DNA from: Lysinibacillus macroides
Lineage (GTDB): Bacteria; Bacillota; Bacilli; Bacillales_A; Planococcaceae
NCBI RefSeq assembly: GCF_001281525.1
Contig: NZ_LGCI01000014.1
Location: 138,940 to 202,939, forward strand
DNA length: 64,000 nt
Direction: 5' to 3'
Under the pieces are notes generated by a model. That model was not told where the DNA came from, searched no databases, and was given only the letters and a program-made list of their open reading frames with translations. Shown here piece by piece: positions 17,307 to 25,480 of the stretch (position 1 is the first letter of the stretch; every line of letters begins with the position of its first letter). A program made the translations under genes and the position numbers.

Positions 17307-19364
17307 ATGGATGAAAGAGCAGAAGAAACAATGACACTTGATCTTGATAAAAAATTAAATGAAGCTTTTGCTGGTCGTGTTGTTCGTAAAGATTTGACGA
17401 AGTTAATAAAAGAAGGGGCTAATGTTCCCGTCTATGTACTTGAATACTTATTAGGAATGTACTGTGCAACAGATGACGAAGAAAGTATTCGGGAAGGTGT
17501 GGAACGGGTTAAAAAGATTTTATCCGATAATTTCGTTCGCCCAGATGAAGCGGAAAAGATAAAATCACGCATTCGGGAGCTTGGGCAGTATTCGATTATT
17601 GACAAAGTAACGGTTGCACTGAATCCGAAAATAGACACGTATGAGGCAGAATTCTCAAACCTTGGATTAAAGGGAGTGCCAATTGCTTCAAACTTTGTAA
17701 AGGAATATGACAAGCTTTTAGTGGGCGGAATTTGGTGCATGGTGAAGATTGATTACTTCTATGATGAAGAAGTAAGAGTCATGAATCCTTTCAGTGTTAG
17801 TAGCCTACAGCCGATTCAAATGCCGAACATGGACATCAATGAGATTTTTGAAGGTAGAAAACAGTTTACAAAAGATGAATGGATTGACGTTCTTATCCGT
17901 TCTACAGGGATGGAGCCTACACAATTAGAAGAAAGAGTAAAGTGGCATCTACTTCTACGTCTCGTTCCACTTGTTGAAAATAACTACAATATGTGTGAAT
18001 TAGGTCCAAGAGGAACGGGGAAATCTCATGTATACAAAGAAATTTCGCCAAATTCCATCCTTGTGTCAGGCGGTCAATCTACAGTAGCGAACCTCTTTTA
18101 CAATATGTCCACTCGTAAAATCGGGCTTGTTGGAATGTGGGATTGTGTAGCATTTGACGAAGTAGCTGGTATTCGCTTTAAAGATAAAGACGGCATTCAA
18201 ATTATGAAGGACTATATGGCATCTGGCTCTTTTGCCAGAGGGAAGGAAGAGAAGAACGCCTCGGCATCTATGGTATTTGTCGGGAATATTAACCAAAGTG
18301 TAGATGTACTGCTGAAAACTTCCCATCTTTTCGCCCCATTCCCTGAAGAAATGGCAAATGATACTGCATTCTTTGATCGGATGCATTATTACATGCCTGG
18401 GTGGGAAATTCCGAAAATGCGGCCAGACTTTTTTACCGATAAGTACGGCTTCATAGTGGATTACATCGCTGAATTCTTTAGGGAAATGCGAAAACGTTCA
18501 TTTGCAGATTCAATTGACCGATATTACAAGCTTGGGAACAATTTGAATCAACGGGATACCGTAGCAGTGCGAAAAACGGTGTCGGGTATGGTGAAACTTA
18601 TTTATCCTCATGGTGAATACACGAAAGAAGATATTGAAGAAATTTTACAATATGCCCTTGAAGGTCGCCGTCGTGTAAAGGAACAGCTTAAGAAAATTGG
18701 GGGCATGGAGTTCTACGATGTCATGTTCTCGTATCTTGATAAGGAAACGATGGAAGAAGAATACGTCTCTGTCCCTGAGCAGGGGGGCGGTAAACTGATT
18801 CCTGAGGGTATGGGTAAGCCAGGTCATGTGTATGTTGTCGGTCAAAGTGATTCGGGCATGATTGGCGTTTACAAGCTTGAAAACCAAGTCGTAGGCGGAA
18901 CAGGTAAATTCGATAAATCAGGGGTTGGATCACACCGAGGAGCAAAAGAAAGTCTCGATACAGCTTTTCGTTTCTTTACTGCTAACAGTAAAGCTATAAG
19001 CAATACTATTAGCACAAAGACGAAAGATTATTTAATGCATGTTAGTGATCTACAAGGGATTGGTTTAACACAAGAACTTGCGATAGCAGAACTGATTGGA
19101 CTTTGCTCAGGAGCTTTGGACAAGCCTGTACAAGAAAGTACCGTCGTTATTGGCAACATGACCGTAGGAGGAACCATTGCAAAAGTAGAAGAATTTGCGA
19201 ACGTCTTGCAGGTATGTGTTGACGCAGGAGCGAAGAAAGTGTTGATACCAGCATCATCGGTTATGGATTTGCAAACAGTTCCGCCAGATTTATTAGTTAA
19301 AGTACAGCCAGTTTTTTATGCGGATCCGATTGATGCTGTGTTTAAGGCTTTGGGGGTTAGTTGA
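17307..19364 (+). CDS. brxL: BREX Lon-like AAA+ protein BrxL
   Basis: This 685-residue protein has an AAA+ domain with Walker A (GPRGTGKSHVYKE) near residues 231-243 and Walker B (VAFDEVAG) near 281, followed by a C-terminal Lon-like domain (GVGSHRGAKESLDTAF ... MTVGGTIAKVEEF). I do not see the usual Lon GPSAG serine motif, which fits reports that BrxL acts as a DNA-binding ring and not a classic protease. It is required for phage exclusion in type 1 BREX. It has a strong GAGGAGGGGAG ribosome site, is the last BREX gene, and is followed by a terminator. Confidence 0.93.
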   Translation: MDERAEETMTLDLDKKLNEAFAGRVVRKDLTKLIKEGANVPVYVLEYLLGMYCATDDEESIREGVERVKKILSDNFVRPDEAEKIKSRIRELGQYSIIDKVTVALNPKIDTYEAEFSNLGLKGVPIASNFVKEYDKLLVGGIWCMVKIDYFYDEEVRVMNPFSVSSLQPIQMPNMDINEIFEGRKQFTKDEWIDVLIRSTGMEPTQLEERVKWHLLLRLVPLVENNYNMCELGPRGTGKSHVYKEISPNSILVSGGQSTVANLFYNMSTRKIGLVGMWDCVAFDEVAGIRFKDKDGIQIMKDYMASGSFARGKEEKNASASMVFVGNINQSVDVLLKTSHLFAPFPEEMANDTAFFDRMHYYMPGWEIPKMRPDFFTDKYGFIVDYIAEFFREMRKRSFADSIDRYYKLGNNLNQRDTVAVRKTVSGMVKLIYPHGEYTKEDIEEILQYALEGRRRVKEQLKKIGGMEFYDVMFSYLDKETMEEEYVSVPEQGGGKLIPEGMGKPGHVYVVGQSDSGMIGVYKLENQVVGGTGKFDKSGVGSHRGAKESLDTAFRFFTANSKAISNTISTKTKDYLMHVSDLQGIGLTQELAIAELIGLCSGALDKPVQESTVVIGNMTVGGTIAKVEEFANVLQVCVDAGAKKVLIPASSVMDLQTVPPDLLVKVQPVFYADPIDAVFKALGVS

Positions 19365-19394
19365 AAAAGATTTTGAACGTAACCATAATTAATG

Positions 19395-19422
19395 GAAAGA
19401 GTCGGTAATGCCGATTCTTTTT
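19395..19422 (+). terminator. Terminator of the BREX operon
   Basis: AAAGAGTCGG (19395-19404) pairs with CCGATTCTTT (19410-19419) around TAATG and runs into a T tract. It ends the BREX transcript about 30 bases after brxL. Confidence 0.8.
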
Positions 19423-19459
19423 CTTATTATCGAAAGAAAATTTGGATGGGGTATGTGAT

Positions 19460-20263
19460 GTGAAAATATATTCAAGAGATTTTACAGTTCTAACAAAAGA
19501 GGAATTGAAGGAATGGGAAATCTTAAAGGATAAAGAGGTTGTTCATAGGTCGGGGAATTTTGTCGTTAGGAGAAGTAAGTATAGAGAATATCCAGCCGCA
19601 GTAAGACACTATGAAAGTTTGTTTCCCAATAATCATTTGGATATAGTCGATCTACAAAAGATAGAACAGCTTACGAAGTTAACTGAAAAATTTCATCAAA
19701 TGATAGACAATCCTAACTCAAATGAAAGATCTATTCTCAATTGGATTCGTGAAAACAGAGCTTACTTTATAATCGCATCTATCATGAAGGGCCCTTATAA
19801 TTTCGGTCATCATGATGCATTTATTTTTCCAGAATTCCAATTAGGAAATACATATCAAGTTGATTACCTAATTGTTGGAAGGAATTCTGGGGGTTATGAA
19901 TTTATTTTTGTAGAGTTGGAACATCCGAATAAAAATATTACATTGGCTGATGGTCATTTAGGTGATGCAATTAGAAAAGGAGAGAGGCAAGTAATCGACT
20001 GGAAATACTGGTTAGAAGCAAATTATGCAACACTTTATGAAACGTTTAATAAGTATAAAGATCCCAAGAAGTTGTTACCAGTTGAGTTTATGAAATATGA
20101 CAGTACCCGTATTCACTATGCTGTAATTGCTGGAAGACGAAATGACTTCAACGAAAAAACTTATCAATTAAAACGACAAAAGTTAACGGAAGGTATCTTA
20201 TTACTGCACTATGATAATCTCTATGATTCGGCAATGGCGTTAATTGGTGAATCTACATATTAA
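19460..20263 (+). CDS. Shedu-like nuclease (DUF4263)
   Basis: This 267-residue protein has a central PD-(D/E)xK-like core: VDYLIVGR near residue 134 (acidic residue) followed by FIFVELEHPNK near 150, where VELE.P.K parallels the E-x-K/Q of DUF4263 Shedu nucleases. The ending ADGHLGDAIRKGERQVIDWKYWLE also resembles Shedu proteins. Shedu (SduA) is a single-gene nuclease system against phage. I start at GTG 19460, eight bases after GGATGGGG. Terminators stand on both sides, so it is a self-contained unit beside BREX. Recognition is by motif only. Confidence 0.65.
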   Translation: MKIYSRDFTVLTKEELKEWEILKDKEVVHRSGNFVVRRSKYREYPAAVRHYESLFPNNHLDIVDLQKIEQLTKLTEKFHQMIDNPNSNERSILNWIRENRAYFIIASIMKGPYNFGHHDAFIFPEFQLGNTYQVDYLIVGRNSGGYEFIFVELEHPNKNITLADGHLGDAIRKGERQVIDWKYWLEANYATLYETFNKYKDPKKLLPVEFMKYDSTRIHYAVIAGRRNDFNEKTYQLKRQKLTEGILLLHYDNLYDSAMALIGESTY

Positions 20264-20280
20264 TATACTTAGCTATCTGA

Positions 20281-20307
20281 GGCTCACTTTTGTAACAGTG
20301 AGCCTTT
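20281..20307 (+). terminator. Terminator after the Shedu-like gene
   Basis: GGCTCACT (20281-20288) and AGTGAGCC (20297-20304) form a perfect 8-bp stem followed by TTT. Confidence 0.7.
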
Positions 20308-20352
20308 AAGGTATGGTCCGACCAGCTCGAACCAATAAAGCATTCCCGACGT

Positions 20353-20385
20353 GTTGACAACCTGATATAAATAAGTTGTATCAAC
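20353..20385 (+). promoter_or_regulatory. TTGACA box within a GTTG/CAAC inverted repeat
   Basis: GTTGACAAC (20353-20361) and GTTGTATCAAC (20375-20385) are both short dyads and together form an imperfect inverted repeat directly upstream of the primase-helicase gene. A consensus -35 TTGACA is embedded at 20354. A matching -10 is not clear. It could be an operator or a replication-protein binding site. Confidence 0.4.
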
Positions 20386-20402
20386 CGAAAGGAGGAATTA
20401 AT

Positions 20403-22634
20403 ATGTTTGAAAATATTCCAAAACAATTAAAAGAAATGAATCAATGGGTCTGCTATCAAGCGATTCAAAAAGGTGAGAGGATTACAAAAGTACCTGTAAA
20501 TCCTTCAAATGGCAAGGCGATTGATGTGAATAACAAGGAAAACTGGCTTACTTTCAATGAGGCAGTTTACGAAATAGAGCAAGGTAACAACAGAATTTCA
20601 GGAATTGGTTTTGTATTTTCAGACCATGATCCTTTTATTGGAATTGATTTGGATGATTGCATTAATGAAAAAGGTAAGCTTTCCTCTTTGGCAAATGAAG
20701 TTGTGCAAAGCTTTGCGAACAAGGCATATATCGAATATTCTCCAAGTGGGAGGGGAATTCACGTTATTGCAATTGGAAGGAAGCCGAATGGTCCTTCCAA
20801 AAATGCCGATCATGGTATTGAAATGTATGATCATAAACGCTATTTCACTGTAACAGCCAATCATTTGTTTCCAATAGAAGCAATTCAAGACTGCACAAGA
20901 GAAGTGCATGAGATTTTTCAGAAATATATGACCAAAAAGGAGGATGACGACAACGTGACAATGAAGCAAAAGGAAAGTTTTAATAAAGGACTTACTGAAG
21001 AAGGATTACTGGATATTATGTTTTCAAGTAAAGGGGGTGAACGATTAAGAAGTTTGTATGATGGACACTGGGAAAACTATCATTCCTCGCAAAGTGAGGC
21101 TGACTTAGCCCTATGTAATGCATTAGCTTTTTACACAGCGAAAGATGCTAATGAGATGGATCGGATGTTCCGTAAATCTGGGTTGTTTCGGAAGAAGTGG
21201 GATCAGATTCACTATGCAGATGGTTCCACTTACGGAGAAGTTGTGATTAATAAGGCAATAGAAGGGACATCTGTAGTTTTTACGACAAATGAGATACGAA
21301 CCCCTCTTAAGCCTAAGCAAGTAGACAATAAAGATGCAAAAAAGGATTTACCAGCGTGGTATGAGCAAACACAAACATCAATGAGGTTTAAACCTGGAGT
21401 TTTAGCAAAGCACTTAGCTGAAACCGCAAATTTCATTTATTCGAGTGAACGGTTTTTTAAATACGAACATGGCGTATACAAGGAAATGCCGTTGCTCAAG
21501 GTGAAAAGCCTTATACAAGAAAATTTGTTAGATGAGCATAGTAAGAGCCATCATATCCAGGACACTTTGGAGCAATGGAAAACACGCATCGCTTATGAAG
21601 GGGATTTAATGGATAATCCCAACTTGACGGATATGATCAACTTCAAAAATGGTATGTACGATTTGAATAATAAGACTCTTCTTCCCCACTCTCCTCTTTT
21701 TTATACCGCTGTTCAAGTGAACGCACAATACGACCCATCTGCAACTTGCCCTCAATTCAAAAAGTTTATCCAAGAATCCCTCGATTCCTCAGACGCTTTA
21801 ATTGCCCAAGAGTTAGTAGGTTATTTGTTAATTCCGAGCGTGGCCGCCGAAAAGGCATTCATTTTGTATGGACCAGGACGTAGTGGAAAATCAACATTCC
21901 TAAAGGTGATTGAGCAAATATTAGGGAAAAGTCAGATTAGCAACGTAGCTTTACAAGACCTATCCCAACGATTTAAAGCAAGCCTTCTACTTGGAAAACT
22001 TGCAAATATCTACGCTGACCTCCCCAATAAATCCATTCAAGATACAGGCGTTTTCAAGACACTTGTAAGTGGAGATTCCATTGTTGCAGAAGAAAAGTTC
22101 GGCACTCCCTTTTCTTTTTCAAACAAAGCAAGGCTCGTCTTCTCCTGTAATGAATTACCTTCCAATTATGTTGACCGAACAGACGGCTTTTACCGCCGTT
22201 TGATTATTCTCCCATTTTTAAGACAAGTGCCTGAAACAGAAATAGATCCTTTTCTATTGCAAAAATTCCAAGACGAGCTGGATGGAATCATTCAATGGGC
22301 TTTGGAAGGACTTCATCGTCTTATTAAAAACAAATTTCAATTTACGAAAAGCGAATCGAATAAGGCATTGCTCGCCGACTATCGCAAACAGTCAAATAAC
22401 GTCATTTGGTTTGTAGAAGAGCATTGCGAACTTATCCCAGAGCAATTTGAATATAGTCGCCAACTTTATCAATATTACAAGCAAATGTGCCTTGAGAATG
22501 GATTACAACCCATCTCACAAACAAAATTCAACAAATCGCTTCAAAATGATTATCCAAAACAACTACTAAGAACCGAAGAATCCAATAGCAAACGGATCAT
22601 TTTCAAGGGAATAAAGATTCGTCGTAACATCTAA
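20403..22634 (+). CDS. Mobile-element primase and SF3 helicase (D5/P4-like)
   Basis: This 743-residue replication protein has a front half resembling primase/polymerase domains of phages and islands (GFVFSDHDPFIGIDLDDC near residue 70, IEYSPSGRGIHVI near 107). The later half is a D5-type superfamily 3 helicase with Walker A GPGRSGKST near residue 490 and the conserved FSCNELPSNYVDRTDGFYRRLIIL segment. Such proteins start and drive replication of satellites, plasmids and integrative elements. It starts at ATG 20403 behind a perfect AAAGGAGG. A nested inverted-repeat region follows directly. No integrase is present in the window. Confidence 0.88.
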   Translation: MFENIPKQLKEMNQWVCYQAIQKGERITKVPVNPSNGKAIDVNNKENWLTFNEAVYEIEQGNNRISGIGFVFSDHDPFIGIDLDDCINEKGKLSSLANEVVQSFANKAYIEYSPSGRGIHVIAIGRKPNGPSKNADHGIEMYDHKRYFTVTANHLFPIEAIQDCTREVHEIFQKYMTKKEDDDNVTMKQKESFNKGLTEEGLLDIMFSSKGGERLRSLYDGHWENYHSSQSEADLALCNALAFYTAKDANEMDRMFRKSGLFRKKWDQIHYADGSTYGEVVINKAIEGTSVVFTTNEIRTPLKPKQVDNKDAKKDLPAWYEQTQTSMRFKPGVLAKHLAETANFIYSSERFFKYEHGVYKEMPLLKVKSLIQENLLDEHSKSHHIQDTLEQWKTRIAYEGDLMDNPNLTDMINFKNGMYDLNNKTLLPHSPLFYTAVQVNAQYDPSATCPQFKKFIQESLDSSDALIAQELVGYLLIPSVAAEKAFILYGPGRSGKSTFLKVIEQILGKSQISNVALQDLSQRFKASLLLGKLANIYADLPNKSIQDTGVFKTLVSGDSIVAEEKFGTPFSFSNKARLVFSCNELPSNYVDRTDGFYRRLIILPFLRQVPETEIDPFLLQKFQDELDGIIQWALEGLHRLIKNKFQFTKSESNKALLADYRKQSNNVIWFVEEHCELIPEQFEYSRQLYQYYKQMCLENGLQPISQTKFNKSLQNDYPKQLLRTEESNSKRIIFKGIKIRRNI

Positions 22635-22637
22635 AGT

Positions 22638-22773
22638 ACAACCACAAGGGAGGGGAGCGGGTAAAAGAAAGGGTTTTTACAACTTATAAAAAAATTTGAA
22701 TGGAAGAAGGTTGTAAACAAATTTCTAAAGGTTACGTAAAAGCCTTTGAAATGCCCCCTCCTCCTGTGGTTGT
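22638..22773. repeat. Nested inverted repeats after the primase gene, candidate origin
   Basis: ACAACCACA (22638-22646) pairs with TGTGGTTGT (22765-22773), continued by purine-rich GGGAGGGG against CCCCCTCC. Inside, TTTACAAC (22676-22683) pairs with GTTGTAAA (22710-22717), and an AT-rich stretch lies between. There is no coding potential. Position beside a primase-helicase makes a replication origin plausible; an elaborate terminator is the alternative. Confidence 0.5.
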
Positions 22774-22903
22774 GATAAGTGGTTGCAAAAGAATTCTTTT
22801 TGGAAGTAAATGACCCACCCAATAAGATACTCTTACCGACATTGTGAATAATGAAAAGGCAGTTTCCATAAGCATTGAACTTTTGGAACTGCCTTTAAAT
22901 ATT

Positions 22904-23401
22904 TCAACCATTGTTTTTGGAGTATTTTTCATTGAAGTTGAAAAGTAACTGGGCGATTATATCTTGTAGCTTGTATTGGGGAAAATGCTCTTCGCAAGTT
23001 TTGACAAATTGTTTATACAACTCGTCCGACATACGGAAGTTTTTCGTTGCAAATTTAGGAGATTGGAAGATTCGCTTGTCCAAAATGAAGTCGTTGTTAT
23101 TTTTAGATTGCTCAATTAATGATTTTAGGGCTAAGAAGTTTTGCTTAATATAGTCCAATTCGGGATCCTTGTGGGTAGTAACACTTATAATTTGGTTTTC
23201 ATCCCGAATAAATTTGTAATACTGGTTATCTCGTTTAATAAATACATAATCATCTTCCTGCATTAGTTTTGTAAAGGTAGAGTAATTCATTTCAAGTGTT
23301 TCTGCCACCTTTTGTAAATCAAAGCCATCCTTACTTAGAAGATCATTTACAATTGCAACCCGTTCCTTGCTACTCATTGTAGTGAAGCTGTCTTTCTTCA
23401 T
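22904..23401 (-). CDS. Unknown protein with HTH-like front and RHH-like end
   Basis: This 165-residue protein is not one I recognise by name. The first 60 residues (SSKERVAIVNDLLSKDGFDLQKVAETLEMNYSTFTKLM) look like a helix-turn-helix DNA-binding unit. The last 45 (KNFRMSDELYKQFVKTCEEH...DIIAQLLFNFNEKY) resemble a ribbon-helix-helix fold of plasmid control proteins. It has a perfect CAAGGAGGTG ribosome site before the ATG at 23401. It faces the primase gene across the inverted repeats, suggesting a role in copy or gene control of the element, which is inference only. Confidence 0.65.
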   Translation of the reverse strand: MKKDSFTTMSSKERVAIVNDLLSKDGFDLQKVAETLEMNYSTFTKLMQEDDYVFIKRDNQYYKFIRDENQIISVTTHKDPELDYIKQNFLALKSLIEQSKNNNDFILDKRIFQSPKFATKNFRMSDELYKQFVKTCEEHFPQYKLQDIIAQLLFNFNEKYSKNNG

Positions 23402-23777
23402 GTGTACACCTCCTTGTCAGTTTCGATGTTATATTATAGATCTACATAGACAAGTAATTCCATGTTTGTATTATTCAACGTTAATTTCGTCAGGAGAGAA
23501 ACTTTATTTTATTTTTCTATCCTTTAAATTTGATGTTTGATGCTTAAGGGTAACCTCTTTCTTCCCTATACATTTCAAAAAATAGAAATCAATTATTATC
23601 ATAAAGATGATTGGTTCCTATGCAATCCGCCTTTCATTTTAATTGGATACTTATCATAAATCATATCATTAGTCAATTTCTCTATTAACAGTGGTAGTCG
23701 GCTTGAAATACTCTTGGAATTATGTTAATCAGCGATTTTGATAAAGTATCATTGGAACAAAAAACATTATGATTATT
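23402..23777. other. Intergenic stretch without a recognisable gene
   Basis: About 375 AT-rich bases lie between two divergent genes. I see no reading frame with a ribosome site, no strong hairpin and no repeat. Confidence 0.5.
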
Positions 23778-23807
23778 TTGTATTGTAATATGTACACGTG
23801 ATATAAT
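23778..23807 (+). promoter_or_regulatory. Candidate promoter of the DUF3800 unit
   Basis: TTGTAT (23778-23783) and a perfect TATAAT (23802-23807) have an 18-base spacer and lie about 75 bases upstream of the gene at 23881. The resulting leader of about 65 bases has no obvious structure. Confidence 0.5.
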
Positions 23808-23880
23808 CGAAACATAGAGGAAATGTAAATATGTTTAAAGGCGTAAAATTGTAAATGGAATTACAAAGGAGCCGATATAG

Positions 23881-24273
23881 ATGGAATTTAATATAGAATG
23901 GTATTCGCCGAACTTAGGTACGCCTATAGTTTCAATAGCGGAATATGGTATTGTGTTTAATAAGGCTTCAATAGCAACATTAGGATCTCCACATTCTATA
24001 AAAATAGGTTTTGATCGTGAGAAAAAATATATTGTCGTAATAGGGGTTACAGAGGAGGAATCTACAGAAGACACTATTGAATTTATAGGCAAAGAAAAAA
24101 ACGGATTTATCCGTATTAATAATAAAGACTTTGTAAGGTTTATTCTGAGATACTGCCCAGAGATTAAGTTGGATAAAGCGAAGCGGTTTTTAAGTAGAAA
24201 AGAAGGAGAATTCTTAGTTGTAGATCTGAATTCACCTGCTGACATTAATGAAGATGCTGAAATGCACGAATAA
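23881..24273 (+). CDS. Unknown 130-residue partner of the DUF3800 protein
   Basis: This 130-residue soluble protein probably has a mainly beta front half (IEWYSPNLGTPIVSIAEYGIVFNKASIATLG, then IGFDREKKYIVVIGV) and a short helical end (DFVRFILRYCPEIKLDKAKRFL). I do not recognise the family. It begins at ATG 23881 after AAAGGAG. Its stop lies within the ribosome site of the DUF3800 gene, so the two are coupled and probably act together. A toxin, antitoxin or RNA-binding role would fit the context but is not shown. Confidence 0.6.
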   Translation: MEFNIEWYSPNLGTPIVSIAEYGIVFNKASIATLGSPHSIKIGFDREKKYIVVIGVTEEESTEDTIEFIGKEKNGFIRINNKDFVRFILRYCPEIKLDKAKRFLSRKEGEFLVVDLNSPADINEDAEMHE

Positions 24274-24285
24274 GGAGGTATGCCC

Positions 24286-25038
24286 ATGGGAATTTTATAT
24301 TTAGATGAAGCAGGGAATACGGGTTTACGGGATACGAATCAACCATTACTAATTTATGGGGGTCCATATATTGAACCTTCGACATGGAAGAAGTTAAGCG
24401 ACGACCTAATATTAATTCAAACAAAGTACCTTGGTATAATAGCAAGTAGGTTTCAATCAGGCCTAAGAGCTGAAAACTTCTTAGCGGAGGTAGGAACCAA
24501 TGTAAATTTTCTTACTGATTTCCATTTTCATGCGAAGAATATAATAAATAGGACCGCTTTATGGAGTAAATTGGATGAAACAGAACGCTTCAAAGTATTA
24601 GAAGATATAATTGATATCATCATTAAACATGATATCACGTTTTACATTGGTGTATTGGACAAGGCCGTCTATCAGTCTACTATTAGTTTAAGAAATAATA
24701 ATATGGGGGAATATCGCCATTTACATGAACAATTTTTAAGCTTTATAGAAAGCGACACATCTGAACACGCTCAAATTTTAACTGTAATAGATGATGGTGA
24801 TGCAGGCGAAAAAGAAGTTCTTAAAGATTGTCTGAGTAGTTCTAATTTGAACAAGTTTTTTGGAGAGCTTGTTTGCGGTAAACATAAGGATTATCCGTTA
24901 CTACAAGTTGCAGATATCGGTGTATGGGTCTTTCAAGCTTTTCACCGTCTTGGAACCAATAGAAGTGATGATTATGCCCAAAGTGTAAGGTATTTATATA
25001 ATAAATTGCAAAGGGTTCTAAAGATAAAACAATGTTAA
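24286..25038 (+). CDS. DUF3800 protein
   Basis: This 250-residue protein of the DUF3800 family begins with the diagnostic YLDEAGNTG motif at residues 5-13 and ends with the conserved PLLQVADIGVWVFQAF motif near residue 206. These acidic motifs suggest an RNase H-like metal site, so nuclease activity is expected but not proven. I start at ATG 24286, seven bases after AAGGAGG; the ATG at 24280 is too close to it. The hairpin array begins six bases after its stop. DUF3800 genes are known from RNA-motif surveys to lie beside structured RNAs. Confidence 0.85.
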   Translation: MGILYLDEAGNTGLRDTNQPLLIYGGPYIEPSTWKKLSDDLILIQTKYLGIIASRFQSGLRAENFLAEVGTNVNFLTDFHFHAKNIINRTALWSKLDETERFKVLEDIIDIIIKHDITFYIGVLDKAVYQSTISLRNNNMGEYRHLHEQFLSFIESDTSEHAQILTVIDDGDAGEKEVLKDCLSSSNLNKFFGELVCGKHKDYPLLQVADIGVWVFQAFHRLGTNRSDDYAQSVRYLYNKLQRVLKIKQC

Positions 25039-25043
25039 AAAGA

Positions 25044-25302
25044 AACCCCCAGGTCACACGATCCGTAGTGGCCTGGGGGTTATCCCCACACGATCCGTAG
25101 TGAGGATACTTATAAATATGCCCTCTTAAGGGAAAAAATACACGTTTTTTTGTATTTTAAGATGGAAAAAGGCCATATCACTGTGATAGGCCCTTTTGTC
25201 AAACCCATACGATCCGTAATGAGTTTGATATTAGGCCGAACGATCCGTACCGACCTGAAACTGTTGTATAAACAAGTCACACGATCCGTAGTGGCCTGCT
25301 TA
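25044..25302. ncRNA. Five-hairpin array with a constant ACGATCCGTA loop, downstream of DUF3800
   Basis: The 10-mer ACGATCCGTA occurs five times on the plus strand, at 25058, 25090, 25209, 25240 and 25281. Each copy sits at the tip of an inverted repeat whose sequence differs between copies: 25044-25081 (14 paired positions, one T.G), 25081-25108, 25198-25229, 25231-25258 and about 25273-25298. Copies 1-2 and 3-4 are nearly touching. The 100 bases between pairs hold further hairpins (AAAATACA 25135-25142 with TGTATTTT 25151-25158; 25166-25197). Different stems with the same loop indicate selection on RNA (or single-strand DNA) structure. Published surveys named several DUF3800 RNA motifs; whether this is one of them needs a covariance search. 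Confidence 0.75.
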
Positions 25303-25409
25303 TCTGTAACTTAATTATAGCTGAAATAGAAAAGAAGTCAATATTTTCGTTTATGATTATAAAAATATACTGTAATCTTATGTACAATTGTAAAGCTATA
25401 ATCAATCAA

Positions 25410-25452
25410 AATGAACGGTATTTGGTCATTGTTTCACCAAATACCGTTCATT
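25410..25452. repeat. 17-bp perfect inverted repeat
   Basis: AATGAACGGTATTTGGT (25410-25426) pairs fully with 25436-25452 around a 9-base loop. A T run follows some distance later (25461-25466). It could be a terminator of the array transcript or the remains of a mobile element end. Confidence 0.6.
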
Positions 25453-25480
25453 CCAAGTGTTTTTTGCCTCTTAAATCACT

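Noticed and set aside
17307..19364. BrxL as an active Lon protease
   Set aside because: The AAA+ and Lon-like regions are present, but the usual GPSAG catalytic serine motif is not visible, so proteolysis is not claimed.
20619..20969. 116-codon frame on the minus strand within the primase gene
   Set aside because: It lies fully opposite a well-supported gene, with no ribosome site and no family features. Many similar shadow frames opposite other genes were left out for the same reason.
25044..25302. CRISPR array
   Set aside because: Only a 10-base core is constant, the gaps vary from about 20 to over 100 bases, the repeats are hairpin tips with changing stems, and no cas genes are present.
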